Assembly: GCA_030431675.1 (NCBI GenBank)
Contig: JAUIIV010000006.1
Span: 17,313-81,312, forward strand
Reading direction: 5' to 3'
Length of the DNA: 64,000 bases
Source of the DNA: Gammaproteobacteria bacterium
GTDB taxonomy: Bacteria > Pseudomonadota > Gammaproteobacteria > UBA6186 > Azoamicaceae
The notes under the pieces are model-generated. The model made no database searches. It worked only from the letters and a program-made list of their open reading frames with translations, and had not been told where the DNA came from. Below, piece by piece: positions 1 to 8,824 of the stretch (the first letter of the stretch is position 1; the number at the start of each line of letters is the position of its first letter). The position numbers and the translations under genes were made by a program.

Positions 1-1865
1 ACATTTTTATTGCACAAATTTATGAGCCCCCGTTGCAGTACAATTATCTAAAGCGTCCATACGAACTTGAGCCTCTAACTGCTAGTAAAATGCCGGAGGT
101 AGTATATGACCCAATAGCTGATACCACTACCTATACTATTTCGATTAAACCCGGAATCTACTATCAACCTCATCCAGCTCTTGCTTTGCATGATTATGGA
201 ACTAGTTTGTATCACAATTTGGCTGCAGATCAAATCGATAGTTTTAGGGTGTTAGATGATTTTAAGAAACATGGTTCTAGAGAACTTGTTGCAGCTGATT
301 ATGTGTATCAAATTAAACGTTTAGCTGACCCAAAAATTAACTCACCTATTTATGGCGTCATGAAGGACTACATTCTTGGCTTCGCTGATTTTAGGGCTGA
401 GATTCAAAAGCTTTATGATCGTAATCCGCAACTAATAGGTGCAGATTTACGTCACTTTGATATTTTGGGTGTAAAGACAATAGATAAATATACCTATACT
501 ATTACTATTCGTGGGACATACCCACAGTTTAAGTATTGGTTGGCCATGTTGTTTTTTGCTCCTGTGCCATGGGAGGCAGATAAGTTTTACTATCAGCAAG
601 GGCTGGCTGATCATAACATTTCGCTTGATTGGTATCCAATTGGTACTGGGCCATTTTTGTTAAGTGAGAATAATCCAGATAGGCGCATGGTGTTATCTCG
701 TAACATTAATTTTCGCGATGAATATTTTCCTGGTAAGCCAGAGTTAAAATTACCGTTGCTTGACAGGGTGGTTTTTAGCTTAGAGCGTGAGAGTATTCCG
801 GCTTGGGATAAGTTTTTACAGGGATATTTTGATGCCTCTGGGATTAGTGAGGATAATTTTAATTATGCTATGGCTAGTGGAGGAGGATTACAATTATCAC
901 AGCCATTGCGCGAACGAGGGGTAAAGCTACGTGTGTATGAGCGCTTAAGCATGGTATATTGGGCGTTTAATATGCTTGACCCAGTAGTTGGTGGGTATAG
1001 CGAAAAATCAAGTAAGTTACGCCATGCCATTAATTTAGCATTTGATGTAGATGAGTTTATTACCATATTTTACAATGGGCGCGGCATTCCAGCAGGTGGC
1101 CCAATTCCTATAGGTTTACTTGGAGGTAAAGCCGCAACAGAAAAGACATATAACCCTGAGCTTGCAAAAAAGTTACTTGCAGAGGCTGGGTATCCAGGCG
1201 GCAGAGATCTCAATACCGGGGAGCAATTGCAAATTTTCTATGAAGCAGCAGTATCAGGTAATCCTAGTCAGCAAGCAGAGCTTACGTGGTTGCGCAAGCA
1301 GATGGAAAAAATAGGGATTGATTTGATTATTAGAGCTACTGATTACAATAGATTTAGAGAAAAAATTCAAACTGGTAATGCACAAATATTTATGTGGGGC
1401 TGGAATGCAGATTATCCAGATCCTGAAAACTTTTTATTTTTATTGTATGGGCCTAACAGCCAAGCGTTATATTCTGGGGAGAATACAGCAAACTACAATA
1501 ATACAGAATATAATGCCTTGTATGAAAAATTTATTGCTATAGATGATGATGCAGAAAAGCTACAATTGATAAATGCAATGTTTAAGGTGCTAAATAAAGA
1601 CATGCCATGGATTTGGGGTTTTTTTCCACAGCAGTATAGCTTGTATAACCCTTGGTATGGTTTTGTGGCGCGTGGCTCAGTAATAAATAATTTTGTAAAA
1701 TATATCAGTATTGACCCAAAGCAGCGTGCCAAGTTACGCAAAGAATGGAACTCACCAACAATATGGCCAGTATTCTTATTGTTAATTGCAGTTATAGTTA
1801 TAATATTTCCAGCTATCTATGGGTTTGTACGTAGTGAAAAGGCAAGTGCGAGGCGTAAACGTTAA
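1..1865 (+). CDS. Peptide ABC transporter, substrate-binding protein (5' end cut by window edge)
   Basis: The frame is open from base 3, so the gene begins outside the window; the TTG at 33 is internal. The residues before it (IYEPPLQYNYLKRPYELEPL) are the usual N-terminal lobe of family 5 solute-binding proteins (SBP_bac_5: OppA, DppA, YejA). About 620 residues are visible, close to YejA (about 600). The C-terminus is unusual: a single hydrophobic helix (WPVFLLLIAVIVIIFPAIYG) followed by an Arg/Lys-rich tail, so the protein is probably held to the inner membrane by its C-terminus with the binding lobes in the periplasm. Its stop overlaps the permease start by one base. Role: capture of oligopeptides for the importer encoded downstream; substrate not readable from sequence. 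Confidence 0.9.
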   Translation, partial: IFIAQIYEPPLQYNYLKRPYELEPLTASKMPEVVYDPIADTTTYTISIKPGIYYQPHPALALHDYGTSLYHNLAADQIDSFRVLDDFKKHGSRELVAADYVYQIKRLADPKINSPIYGVMKDYILGFADFRAEIQKLYDRNPQLIGADLRHFDILGVKTIDKYTYTITIRGTYPQFKYWLAMLFFAPVPWEADKFYYQQGLADHNISLDWYPIGTGPFLLSENNPDRRMVLSRNINFRDEYFPGKPELKLPLLDRVVFSLERESIPAWDKFLQGYFDASGISEDNFNYAMASGGGLQLSQPLRERGVKLRVYERLSMVYWAFNMLDPVVGGYSEKSSKLRHAINLAFDVDEFITIFYNGRGIPAGGPIPIGLLGGKAATEKTYNPELAKKLLAEAGYPGGRDLNTGEQLQIFYEAAVSGNPSQQAELTWLRKQMEKIGIDLIIRATDYNRFREKIQTGNAQIFMWGWNADYPDPENFLFLLYGPNSQALYSGENTANYNNTEYNALYEKFIAIDDDAEKLQLINAMFKVLNKDMPWIWGFFPQQYSLYNPWYGFVARGSVINNFVKYISIDPKQRAKLRKEWNSPTIWPVFLLLIAVIVIIFPAIYGFVRSEKASARRKR

Positions 1866-2833
1866 TGTGGCAATATATATTTCGTAGAGTTTTATATGCA
1901 ATCCCTGTATTGATAGGGGTAAATATTATAACTTTTGCTCTGTTTTTTATGCTTAATTCTCCTGATAATATTGCGCATATGCAGTTAGGAAGCAAGCATG
2001 TAACAAAGGCAGAAATTGATAATTGGAAGAAAACGCACGGTTACGACTTGCCGCTATTTTTTAATAGTGAACAACATAGCTTTACACAGACAATATTTTG
2101 GCAAAAATCGATACGCTTGTTTGTTTTTGACTTTGGAGTATCAGATGGAGGTAGAGATATTGGTGAAGCGATTAGCGATCGGTACCTACCTAGTCTTAGT
2201 ATTGCAGTCCCAGCGCTTATAGTTGGGCTGTTTGTTAATATTGTGACCGCAATGGTTATGGCTTTTTTTAGAGGTGGTTATATTGATCACTGGGGTGTAA
2301 TTTTATGTGTAATATCCATGTCAATTTCAACTTTATTTTACATAATTGCTGGGCAATATTTTGTGGCCCGGGTGTTGAAGTGGGTGCCGGTATCAGGCTA
2401 TGTTGATGGCTTTTACAGCTTGAAGTTTATTGCTTTGCCCGTTTTAGTGTCAGTTGTTGCTGGCATAGGTGCAGGTACTAGATGGTACAGAGCACTGTTC
2501 TTAGAAGAGATTTCCAAAGATTACGTGCGTACTGCGCGTTCCAAAGGTTTATCAGAGCCACAAGTCTTATTTGGTCATGTACTACCCAATGCTCTTGTAC
2601 CAATTTTAACTGGAGTTGTAGTAATTATTCCCTTGTTATTTATGGGTAGCTTATTATTAGAATCTTTTTTTGCTATCCCTGGGTTAGGTAGTTTTACTAT
2701 AGATGCTATACAAAATCAGGATTTTTCTATAGTGCGTGCTATGGTTTTTTTAGGAACTATTTTATATATAGTAGGTTTGATTCTCACTGATATATCTTAC
2801 GTGATTGTAGACCCACGCGTGAGGTTTAACTAA
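1865..2833 (+). CDS. Peptide ABC transporter permease, YejB/OppB type
   Basis: 322 residues, first membrane subunit of the importer. It has an N-terminal membrane helix (residues about 9-29), a periplasmic stretch, then five hydrophobic segments. The cytoplasmic EAA loop that docks the ATPase is clear (EISKDYVRTARSKGLSEPQV, about residues 217-236), followed by HVLPNALVPILT. Start ATG overlaps the stop of the binding-protein gene, and its own stop overlaps the next start, indicating translational coupling. The order binding protein, permease, permease, dual ATPase matches yejABEF. Similarity to OppB/DppB is equally evident, so the specific substrate is not assigned. Confidence 0.92.
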   Translation: MWQYIFRRVLYAIPVLIGVNIITFALFFMLNSPDNIAHMQLGSKHVTKAEIDNWKKTHGYDLPLFFNSEQHSFTQTIFWQKSIRLFVFDFGVSDGGRDIGEAISDRYLPSLSIAVPALIVGLFVNIVTAMVMAFFRGGYIDHWGVILCVISMSISTLFYIIAGQYFVARVLKWVPVSGYVDGFYSLKFIALPVLVSVVAGIGAGTRWYRALFLEEISKDYVRTARSKGLSEPQVLFGHVLPNALVPILTGVVVIIPLLFMGSLLLESFFAIPGLGSFTIDAIQNQDFSIVRAMVFLGTILYIVGLILTDISYVIVDPRVRFN

Positions 2834-4113
2834 TGGTATTATTATGGACGGATGTCTTACTATTTTTGCTGCTAGTTTTATTAGCTATAGCTATTTATGG
2901 TATATTAAAAAAACCATATTTACGTGAACGATTGCAAGATAGCTGCTCATCCCCAATTAGAGTTGCCTCAGTGCTCGTGTTAACAACATTTGTTGTTATT
3001 GGTGTCTTAGACTCTATTCACTTTAGGCAAGATAATAAAGTGCTGAGTGTGCTTGATTTAGTGCTATTGCCTACTTCTGCACAAATGGAATCAACATATT
3101 CAGCGCCATTTGCTACAGAGTTGTTTGTTGAGCATATGGAAAAGGTTGATGCAGAAAATATAGTGTGGGTTACAGAGAAGCTAATACATGTAGACCCTCT
3201 CCCAGTATTATATTTAATAGGGTTAGGTCTGATAGTTGGGAGTATTTTAGGTTTTCTGCTGCTTCTAATAGCAAAACGTTATTTTCATAACATTAACACT
3301 GCAGCTACAGTATCAACCTATACTATTGCGATTACTCTTGTGACATTAAAAATATTAATGCTGCATTATCATGTGCTCGGGACTGATAAAGTAGGAGTTG
3401 ATGTCTTATATGCTTCATTTAAAAGCATTAGAACAGGGCTAGTAATTGGTACAGTAACAACTTTAGTCACCCTTCCATTTGCGATTTTATTTGGTACATT
3501 AGCTGGGTACATGCGTGGTTGGGTAGATGATGTCATTCAGTACGTATATACAACCCTAAGTTCTATTCCAGGTGTGTTGCTAATTGCTGCCGCTGTATTG
3601 ACGTTAGACGCAGTTATCTCAAGACATGATAATTTCTTTTCCCTGATGGCGCAGCGCTCGGATATGCGTACATTGATCTTATGTGTCATTCTTGGACTTA
3701 CAAGTTGGACTGTATTATGTAGAATTTTACGTGCAGAGACATTAAAACTGCGCGAACAGGATTTTGTGTTAGTATCCAAGATTATGGGCGCAAATACATT
3801 ACAGATTATCTGGCGTCACATTATACCAAATTTGGCGCATATTATTATTATCACAATTGCGTTAGATTTTAGCGCTCTGGTATTAGCAGAAGCGGTACTC
3901 TCTTATGTGGGAGTAGGGGTTGACCCATCTACATATAGTTGGGGAAATATGATTAATAGTGCGCGCATGGAACTTGGCCGTGAGCCTGTGATTTGGTGGT
4001 CACTGGTTGGTGCCTTTTCATTAATGTTTATGATGGTGTTATCGGCGAATATTTTTGCTGATGCTGTGCGTGATGCACTTGATCCACGGGCGGTGTCACA
4101 TGTTGCAAATTAA
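2833..4113 (+). CDS. Peptide ABC transporter permease, YejE/OppC type
   Basis: 426 residues, longer than typical OppC/YejE (about 300-340) because of an extra N-terminal part with several membrane helices before the BPD-transport core. The EAA loop is visible (LREQDFVLVSKIMGANTLQI), followed by WRHIIPNLAHII, and the C-terminal helix ends in DALDPRA, as in OppC proteins. The ATG overlaps the previous stop by one base; the ATPase gene starts 14 bases before its end. It pairs with the upstream permease to form the transmembrane channel. Confidence 0.92.
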   Translation: MVLLWTDVLLFLLLVLLAIAIYGILKKPYLRERLQDSCSSPIRVASVLVLTTFVVIGVLDSIHFRQDNKVLSVLDLVLLPTSAQMESTYSAPFATELFVEHMEKVDAENIVWVTEKLIHVDPLPVLYLIGLGLIVGSILGFLLLLIAKRYFHNINTAATVSTYTIAITLVTLKILMLHYHVLGTDKVGVDVLYASFKSIRTGLVIGTVTTLVTLPFAILFGTLAGYMRGWVDDVIQYVYTTLSSIPGVLLIAAAVLTLDAVISRHDNFFSLMAQRSDMRTLILCVILGLTSWTVLCRILRAETLKLREQDFVLVSKIMGANTLQIIWRHIIPNLAHIIIITIALDFSALVLAEAVLSYVGVGVDPSTYSWGNMINSARMELGREPVIWWSLVGAFSLMFMMVLSANIFADAVRDALDPRAVSHVAN

Positions 4114-5605
4114 AGATTTAAGCATTTACATTAAAGGCCAACTACTAGTTGATAACATTAGCTTTAGTATTAAGCAAGGAGAAATGTTTGCTCTGCTTGG
4201 TGAGTCTGGTAGTGGAAAATCACTGACTGCGCTAAGCATTATGCGCTTGCTGCCTGCTAATGCATTATATGGTAATAAAAGTAGCATTTGCTTGCAAGAA
4301 AAGGAATTACTTGATTTAACAAATCGTCAAATGAGAACTGTGCGCCGTCAACGTTTGGGCATGATTTTCCAAGATCCAATGACATCTCTCAATCCAGTTA
4401 TGACAATAGGCAAACAATTATCAGAGGCAGTGCAAGGTACCCCTGATAAAGAGGAGTTAATTTCATTACTCGAAAAAGTAAAAATATCTCAACCTGCAGA
4501 GCGACTTAATAACTATCCACATGAGCTATCTGGCGGTATGAAACAGCGAGTTATTATTGCTATGGCTCTGGCTAGCAAGCCAAGTTTGTTAATTGCCGAC
4601 GAGCCTACTACTGCACTAGATGTTACAACTCAAGCAGAAATCCTCAAGTTATTACGAGATATTATTTATGCAGAAAACATGGCTTTGCTTTTTATTACAC
4701 ACGATTTAGCCCTCGCTGCACAAAATGCAGATCAAATAGCTGTAATGCAAAAAGGTTGTATAGTTGAGCAAGCAGCAAGTAAACAATTTTTTAAATCTGC
4801 TAAAGATCCGTGCTCCAAGAAGTTACTGCAGAGCTTACCAGATAATTTGCACCTTGATTTAGCAAATCCAAGTAATGAGCAGATCCTTTCAGCACAAAGT
4901 CTACGCGTGTACTTTCCGATTAGATCTGGGATATTTAAACGCACTGTAGGGTATGTAAAAGCAGTAGATGAAGTTGATTTTACCTTAAATAAGCGTGAAA
5001 CCCTGGCAGTAGTTGGAGAGTCTGGTAGTGGCAAGACAACGCTAGGTAAAGCTATATTAGGTTTGTTACCAGAAGCTAGGGGTAATATATCCAGAGGTAA
5101 TGATCGTTTGCAGGTAATATTTCAAGACCCATTTTCAGCGTTAGATCCCAAGTTGCGGATTTACGATAGTTTAGTTGAAGGAATACGACATGAAAATGAC
5201 AAAGATAAAACCATCGATAAGTTACTTGCAGCAGTTGGTTTGCCTGAAGAATATAAATGGCGTTTTGCACATGAAATATCTGGTGGTGAGAGACAAAGAG
5301 TATGTATAGCTCGTGCTTTAACAGTTAAGCCAGATATAATTATATGTGATGAGCCTACCAGCTCTTTAGATGTGTCGGTGCAAGCACAAGTGCTAGAATT
5401 GTTAACTAAACTCCAGAGAGAGTATGGTCTTACCTATATATTTATTACCCATGATATATCCCTTGTGCGTTTGCTCGCACATAAAGTTATTGTTATGTAT
5501 AAGGGTAAAATTGTCGAAGCTGGGGATAAAGAGCAGGTTTTAAATTCACCACAACATGATTATACGAAGAGATTATTGGACTCTGTGCCTAGTGTCGTAG
5601 CCTAA
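4100..5605 (+). CDS. Peptide ABC transporter, tandem ATP-binding protein (YejF type)
   Basis: 501 residues with two complete ABC cassettes. The first has Walker A GESGSGKS, signature LSGGMKQR and Walker B LLIADEP; the second has Walker [10 protein letters not shown], signature ISGGERQR and Walker B IIICDEP. A single protein carrying both ATPases replaces the OppD/OppF pair and is typical of YejF. The start is placed at ATG 4100 ([11 protein letters not shown]) because that is where the ABC fold begins; an in-frame ATG at 4055 lies deep inside the permease gene. Last gene of the importer operon. It powers peptide uptake by ATP hydrolysis at the inner membrane. Confidence 0.92.
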   Translation: MLQIKDLSIYIKGQLLVDNISFSIKQGEMFALLGESGSGKSLTALSIMRLLPANALYGNKSSICLQEKELLDLTNRQMRTVRRQRLGMIFQDPMTSLNPVMTIGKQLSEAVQGTPDKEELISLLEKVKISQPAERLNNYPHELSGGMKQRVIIAMALASKPSLLIADEPTTALDVTTQAEILKLLRDIIYAENMALLFITHDLALAAQNADQIAVMQKGCIVEQAASKQFFKSAKDPCSKKLLQSLPDNLHLDLANPSNEQILSAQSLRVYFPIRSGIFKRTVGYVKAVDEVDFTLNKRETLAVVGESGSGKTTLGKAILGLLPEARGNISRGNDRLQVIFQDPFSALDPKLRIYDSLVEGIRHENDKDKTIDKLLAAVGLPEEYKWRFAHEISGGERQRVCIARALTVKPDIIICDEPTSSLDVSVQAQVLELLTKLQREYGLTYIFITHDISLVRLLAHKVIVMYKGKIVEAGDKEQVLNSPQHDYTKRLLDSVPSVVA

Positions 5606-5685
5606 AACTTACATAGTATTACGTGTATGTTCTAATCCAGACTGTACTAGGATTACCTGTAATATTAGAATAACAAGTTGGGATA

Positions 5686-6642
5686 TTAATTTATCAAGCT
5701 ATCGAAATTCTCACCGCGGGTGTGAATAATTTCTTTGAGAGACTTTAAAGCTTCAGATTGTAGTTGGCGCACGCGCTCGCGCGTAAGACCAATTTCATTA
5801 CCTGTCTGTTCAAGAGTTGTTGGTTCAAATTGATTAAGTCCAAAACGGCGCTCTATAACTGCGCGTTGCATACAGCTAAGTTTTCCTAACCAACGGTTAA
5901 GGTGCTGTTTTAGATTTTCTGTAGATGCATGATCGGCAGGGTCAATTTCATCGCCACTTATAGTGTCTAGTAATGGGCGACTGATATCATCTGAAATAGG
6001 CATATCTACGGATATAATTTTTTCATTTAGGGCTAAAAGCTGCTCTACATCAGCAGGAGAGCGGTCCATTTTATTTGCAATTTCTTCTGCAGTTGGCTCG
6101 TGATCAAGTTCTTTTGCTAGTTCCCGGCTTGCTCTGAGGCAAGCATTAAGTCTTTTAACCACATGTACCGGTAATCTTATCGTGCGGTTTTGGCTCATGA
6201 TAGCTCGTTCAATTGTTTGTTGGATCCACCATGCACCATAGGTAGAAAATCTAAAGCCTAATTCTGGGTCAAACTTTTCTACAGCGCGAATAAGACCTAT
6301 ATTGCCTTCTTCGATTAAGTCTAAAATAGGCATACCGCTACGCACATAGCGTCGTGCAATTTTAACTACCAGACGTAAGTTACTTTCGATCATACGCTTT
6401 TTAGCCGCAGCATCACCTTTATGCACTAGTCTAGCAAAGTGCACTTCTTCTTCCTTCGTTAGGAGTGGGGCAGCTCCAATCTCTTTAAGGTAGATATCAG
6501 TAGGGTCTGGCGAGCAATCTTCGCTGGTTGCTCGTTTGGTTGCAGGGCGGCCACGTTTGGGCTTAGCCTTAGTTTCTGTCAGCACACCTTCAGGTTGCTG
6601 CTTATCTTGCTCTGCTAATTTTTGCTGCTTTAATGTGTACAT
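5686..6642 (-). CDS. RNA polymerase sigma factor, RpoS-like (paralogue 1)
   Basis: 318 residues. A Lys/Arg-rich N-terminus (about 1-45) precedes sigma regions 1.2 (DIYLKEIGAAPLLTKEEE), 2 ([43 protein letters not shown]), 3 (ELDHEPTAEEIA) and 4, with the helix-turn-helix [19 protein letters not shown]. The pattern is RpoS rather than RpoH or RpoD: no region 1.1 and the RpoS-like length. A second RpoS-type gene lies at 34644-35585 in the classical position after nlpD, so this one is the non-syntenic paralogue. ATG 6642 is preferred over GTG 6651 because a TAGG motif lies 8 bases upstream of the ATG. It transcribes divergently from the gene at 6860 and converges on the peptide importer. Confidence 0.9.
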   Translation of the reverse strand: MYTLKQQKLAEQDKQQPEGVLTETKAKPKRGRPATKRATSEDCSPDPTDIYLKEIGAAPLLTKEEEVHFARLVHKGDAAAKKRMIESNLRLVVKIARRYVRSGMPILDLIEEGNIGLIRAVEKFDPELGFRFSTYGAWWIQQTIERAIMSQNRTIRLPVHVVKRLNACLRASRELAKELDHEPTAEEIANKMDRSPADVEQLLALNEKIISVDMPISDDISRPLLDTISGDEIDPADHASTENLKQHLNRWLGKLSCMQRAVIERRFGLNQFEPTTLEQTGNEIGLTRERVRQLQSEALKSLKEIIHTRGENFDSLIN

Positions 6643-6798
6643 GCAACACACCTACATTATCTATGACTGATACTGAATAGTTCGGCATATGTGCAGATAA
6701 ACTTTAGTTTTGTGAGGGATATAACAGCGTGCTATTGCGTGCAGATACAAAATGGCATAGTTTACTCCTATGTTGTGGAGGCAGCAGCAGTTAGTTGC

Positions 6799-6827
6799 TT
6801 GACATTCTGGCAAACATGTGGTTTAAT
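6799..6827 (+). promoter_or_regulatory. Sigma-70-type promoter for the 620-residue orphan gene
   Basis: A perfect -35 box TTGACA (6799-6804), a 17-base spacer and a -10 box TTTAAT (6822-6827, 5 of 6 matches). Expected transcription start is near 6834, about 25 bases before the ATG at 6860, which has GGGGAG as ribosome site. It is among the best sigma-70 matches noticed in the window, suggesting strong constitutive expression. Not experimentally shown. Confidence 0.7.
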
Positions 6828-6859
6828 GCCCACTAGAACTACAAGGGGAGATAACTACT

Positions 6860-8722
6860 ATGTCTTTAGTAACAGCGGCTTTAGCAGATCAAGAGACTCA
6901 GGCGCGAGAAGGCTTATTGAGGCTATATAACGACGAGCGTCTGCCGTTTAAAGATGGTGTAGTAAGAATCTTAGAGGATTTAGCGCCAGGGGCAATAATT
7001 CCCGCTGATGTTTTAGAAAGATATGTCCCACTTACTCCTGAGCATATACAAGAGTTTATGGAGAAACAACCTCAAGGTTTGTCTGTGAAAAGACTTCTTT
7101 GTAATGCAAAATTGTATGGATATCTCAAACTAATAACCGGCGATCAGAAGACGGATGTAGTTAATGCGGCTTTGCGTCAGAAAGCTCGTAACATGGGTAA
7201 AGAATTAGACATGAAGGATCATATTAGAGTATGCGAGTTTATTGAGAGTGATTTAGATGATGACGGCGCAGAACATCTGCTGCATGATGTAGAACGTGGC
7301 TTAGCAGTAAATCTACATTATAAAAAGAAAAGTCAGAACCGAGATATATTACTACAGCTCCGAGATGGCGACTTTACGAGCAGTAATGTAAGTAGAGATA
7401 GTCAAGACTTTGGTATAGGTAATTTGATTAAAACAATTACTGGTGGATTTGTATCAAGGGCACAAAAGGTTGCAGAGGAATCTGAGAGACAAGCTGATTT
7501 GGCTAATCCTGGTCGCAAACTTACTCCTAGGGAGTGTGAAGCTCTTGGTGAAAATAGTGCTTTATTAAGTAATGGTATAGAAGCCTTGCGTGAAGTTAAT
7601 GAGGCCTTGGCTAAGAACTTTGCTGACAGAATTAGAAAGAAATTATTAAAAAAACCAATGGGTAGGGAAATCACTGAGAAACGTGTACAATATGTATTAT
7701 CTAAATTGGTATTTGCGCTACAAAAAGAAAGAGATCCGGCAACTGGTGCCAAAAGCAGTAAGTGTTTTCAACAAGCTAAGGTAATCAACCGCGCTCTGTT
7801 TGATGATGTATATCAGAGAGAAAAACAGTCAATTGATAAAGCTTCAGAACACTGGGCAGAGATTACCGAGTTTGAAAAGTCTTGTCTTACAGGTGACTCT
7901 GATGGACAGACACCTTCTCCAGAAGATCTTGAATATATTCGTCAGCTAGAAAGTCTGCAACAGAAAGTAGATCAAACTGTTGGTGTTGTTACTGATGCAG
8001 AGGATTTTGATGATTCCAAAGGAGCTGAGCTTGCGAAAAGGGTTGCAAAAGTTAGCGGTGCTTGGGCCGCGATGGCTTTGCAAGATTCATTTGCGGATGA
8101 AGATAAGGATGGTCTAGAAAGTCTATACAAGACAGATTACCTGTCCCAATATATAAAACACAAAAAGAAAATGCTTGAACGAAGTAAATCGAAGCCACAG
8201 ATGTTTGTGAGCGAAGATGCATATGATACAGAACGTAGCAACGAGTTTACGCGTATTAGCGAGTCTCTTGCTGATATTAAGAAGCAGATTCGTGACGCTC
8301 TCAATGAGGGTGAAGATAAACTTGGAAAAGCAAACTTTGCTAGGCTCCAAGATGTTGCTGAAGAAGTTGATACAACTTTGAGTGAAATTACTACAAGATG
8401 GTCTAATCCGATATCATGGTTTAGAAGTCATGGCTCTAGGGCACAGCAAGCAAAGAGAATTACAGAGTTGCGGGCCAAAGAAAAGGGTTATAAAGGGACA
8501 CTTGATGCAGTAAGGAAGAAATCGGAAACTTCTACCAATACTAACAAACCTGCAGATCAACAATCCCAGGCTGGTCAGCCAGCTCAACAAGGACAGCAAC
8601 AGCCGCCAATGGATTGGTTGAATAATCTTATGAGAGGGCAAGGTCAGAACAACCAACCTGGTAATCAGCCGCCACAGCCGCAACCTGGGCCACAACCTGT
8701 GCCGCAAGGCCCGGGGCAGTGA
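6860..8722 (+). CDS. Orphan 620-residue protein with Gln/Pro-rich tail
   Basis: I do not recognise this protein. It is highly charged and looks largely helical, with coiled-coil-like stretches (about 200-350 and 440-560) and no signal peptide or membrane segment. The last 60-70 residues are low-complexity, rich in Gln, Pro, Gly and Asn (for example NQPPQPQPGPQPVPQGPGQ). The start ATG at 6860 has a strong GGGGAG ribosome site 9 bases upstream and a consensus sigma-70 promoter. A convincing terminator follows, so it is a single-gene unit. A soluble orphan with a disordered tail would fit a secreted effector or a structural protein; that is speculation. Confidence 0.8.
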   Translation: MSLVTAALADQETQAREGLLRLYNDERLPFKDGVVRILEDLAPGAIIPADVLERYVPLTPEHIQEFMEKQPQGLSVKRLLCNAKLYGYLKLITGDQKTDVVNAALRQKARNMGKELDMKDHIRVCEFIESDLDDDGAEHLLHDVERGLAVNLHYKKKSQNRDILLQLRDGDFTSSNVSRDSQDFGIGNLIKTITGGFVSRAQKVAEESERQADLANPGRKLTPRECEALGENSALLSNGIEALREVNEALAKNFADRIRKKLLKKPMGREITEKRVQYVLSKLVFALQKERDPATGAKSSKCFQQAKVINRALFDDVYQREKQSIDKASEHWAEITEFEKSCLTGDSDGQTPSPEDLEYIRQLESLQQKVDQTVGVVTDAEDFDDSKGAELAKRVAKVSGAWAAMALQDSFADEDKDGLESLYKTDYLSQYIKHKKKMLERSKSKPQMFVSEDAYDTERSNEFTRISESLADIKKQIRDALNEGEDKLGKANFARLQDVAEEVDTTLSEITTRWSNPISWFRSHGSRAQQAKRITELRAKEKGYKGTLDAVRKKSETSTNTNKPADQQSQAGQPAQQGQQQPPMDWLNNLMRGQGQNNQPGNQPPQPQPGPQPVPQGPGQ

Positions 8723-8765
8723 TTTAAAAAATAGAGCGTTATCTGTAGACCTTGACTTAAACATT

Positions 8766-8811
8766 CATCCCTGAGTTAATACTAATTGTATTTCTCAGGG
8801 ATGTTTTGTTT
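8766..8811 (+). terminator. Rho-independent terminator after the 620-residue orphan gene
   Basis: A perfect 10-base inverted repeat, CATCCCTGAG (8766-8775) and CTCAGGGATG (8794-8803), with an 18-base AT-rich loop, followed directly by TTTTGTTT. It ends the gene finishing at 8722. Its presence also argues that the next gene cannot start at the in-frame ATG at 8786, which lies inside the loop. Confidence 0.85.
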
Positions 8812-8824
8812 GAGGGTGTGGAAT

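Noticed and set aside
5630..5670. Pairing TTCTAAT/ATTAGAA and TAATCC/GGATTA between the peptide importer and the RpoS-like gene
   Set aside because: The two stems exclude each other and there is no T-run on either strand; not enough to call a terminator.
6691..6930. 79-codon frame between the RpoS-like gene and the 620-residue gene
   Set aside because: It overlaps the consensus promoter and the start of the real gene and has no ribosome site.
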